Below are positions 50,335-51,151 of a stretch of 51,151 nt of DNA, in pieces (position 1 is the first letter of the stretch; each line of letters starts with the position of its first letter). The DNA comes from Saprospiraceae bacterium (GTDB taxonomy: Bacteria; Bacteroidota; Bacteroidia; Chitinophagales; Saprospiraceae): the NCBI GenBank assembly GCA_027008645.1, contig JALVEE010000008.1:1-51151 (forward strand). Reading direction: 5' to 3'. Position numbers and translations under genes: made by a program. The notes below the pieces were generated by a model. The model had not been told where the DNA came from, did not search any database, and saw only the letters and a program-made list of their open reading frames with translations.

Positions 50335-51151
50335 TTATTTGATTATTAGTTCCAAAGCTTTCAGAGCATTTCCACCCAATAATGACTCTTTAGCCTCTTC
50401 AAAACATTCTGTGTATGCTTTTTTATTCATCACTTTTATAGCCATTGCAGCGTTGGCGCATACGACATTGTTTTGTGCTATTGTACCTTTGCCTCTCAGT
50501 ATATTTTTGAAAATTTCTGCTGCTTCATCAATTGTATTGCCTCCGTGAATTTGCTCTTGTTTTATCATTTGCAATCCTAAATCATATGGTGCGAACAAAT
50601 GCTCTCCATCATTGTCTCTCACAATAAAATCACCTGTCAATGATATCTCGTCATAGCCATCCAAACCGTAAATTATTGCATATCTTTTATTTTTTTCCTT
50701 TTGAAAAAGGTATTGGTACAATCTTCCTAGTTCTAAGCTAAATACTCCGGTGAATTGGTTATTAGGAAATGAAGGATTGACAATCGGACCAAGCATATTG
50801 AAAAATGTTTTCATCCCCAATTCTTTTCTTATTGGTCCTACGGCAGCCATTGCAGGGTGAAATTTTGGTGCGTGTAGAAAAGTGATATTAGCATCCCGCA
50901 ATTGATCTTTTAGTATGTTTTCATTATTCGTAAAATTATAGCCCATCGCTTCTAGAACATTGGAAGAACCACTTATCGAAGATACTCCGTAATTGCCGTG
51001 TTTTGCCACCTTATACCCTGCACCTGCGACTATAAATGACGCCAAAGTGGAAATATTAAATGTGTTTTTGCCATCTCCCCCCGTACCACACATATCTATT
51101 GTATCAAATTCTGAAAAATCCACTTTTATACACAGTTCCAGTAAAGCTTTT
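50335..51151 (-). CDS. trpD: Anthranilate phosphoribosyltransferase (partial, start beyond window)
   Basis: Second step of tryptophan synthesis: anthranilate plus PRPP to phosphoribosylanthranilate. The frame is open to the right edge, where it reads KALLELCIKVDFSEFDTIDM. The PRPP site CGTGGDGKNTFNIST is followed by VAKHGNYGVSS (anthranilate contact) and FFNMLGPIVNPSFPNNQFTGVFS, with EISLTGDFIV and a C-terminal helix bundle. About the first 60 residues lie outside the window. It is the first trp gene seen; trpE and trpG probably lie further upstream. Confidence 0.95.
   Translation of the reverse strand, partial: KALLELCIKVDFSEFDTIDMCGTGGDGKNTFNISTLASFIVAGAGYKVAKHGNYGVSSISGSSNVLEAMGYNFTNNENILKDQLRDANITFLHAPKFHPAMAAVGPIRKELGMKTFFNMLGPIVNPSFPNNQFTGVFSLELGRLYQYLFQKEKNKRYAIIYGLDGYDEISLTGDFIVRDNDGEHLFAPYDLGLQMIKQEQIHGGNTIDEAAEIFKNILRGKGTIAQNNVVCANAAMAIKVMNKKAYTECFEEAKESLLGGNALKALELIIK

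Overview
The window is low-GC DNA from a member of the Bacteroidota. Four things point there: type IX secretion (T9SS) C-terminal sorting domains, SprB-type repeats, many lipoproteins with short lipoboxes, and TAnnTTTG -7 promoter elements with no Shine-Dalgarno sites. A serine-palmitoyltransferase cluster and a DUF1800/DUF1501 pair fit the same phylum. The class cannot be fixed from this sequence; Saprospiria, Cytophagia and Flavobacteriia are all possible. No rRNA, tRNA, CRISPR array or intact transposase gene was seen.

Layout. 1-1.8 kb: end of a [NiFe]-hydrogenase maturation operon (hypA tail, hypB, hypC, a membrane methyltransferase). 2.4-6 kb: small genes (lipoprotein, MTA/SAH nucleosidase, DUF2892 protein), an AAA/DUF4143 ATPase bracketed by palindromic repeats, and a DUF4440 lipoprotein with a broken copy of its tail. 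6.2-9.6 kb: a large T9SS adhesin. 9.8-11.3 kb: rlmB and a higBA toxin-antitoxin pair. 11.4-16.1 kb (minus): ung, a CPBP protease, and a probable sphingolipid cluster (PAP2 enzyme, GNAT ceramide-synthase candidate, serine palmitoyltransferase). 16.3-24.9 kb: ArsR regulator, two paralogous barrels, di-haem peroxidase, Pif1-like helicase, DUF1800 and DUF1501 proteins. 24.9-27.9 kb (minus): purF and lgt. 28.6-33.4 kb: barrel protein, gyrB, PPTase, lipoprotein, manC. 33.9-37.7 kb: two glycosyltransferases and a polysaccharide deacetylase. 38-41.1 kb (minus): C26 amidotransferase and a YdbS/YdbT pair. 41.5-45.7 kb: accessory lipoprotein island. 45.7-51.15 kb (minus): trpD-C-F-B-A plus DAHP synthase.

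Two patterns stand out. First, at least eight non-coding elements (51-354 bp) share the same terminal inverted repeats, starting GGTGYATTTCATTTTTTCG. Several have 9-10 bp target duplications, but their interiors differ: three cargo types and one nearly empty shell. They look like a MITE-type family with exchangeable REP-like hairpin cargo.

Second, the island at 42.6-45.7 kb resembles a lipoprotein polymorphic toxin locus. A large lipoprotein has an asparagine-repeat linker and a DAFRHA/AHE C-terminal domain. Its signal-peptide start is separated from the body by one base at a C8 tract. A small lipoprotein follows it. Then an orphan C-terminal fragment with its own small lipoprotein lies between two identical 57-bp terminator-like repeats. 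The toxin/immunity reading is inference.
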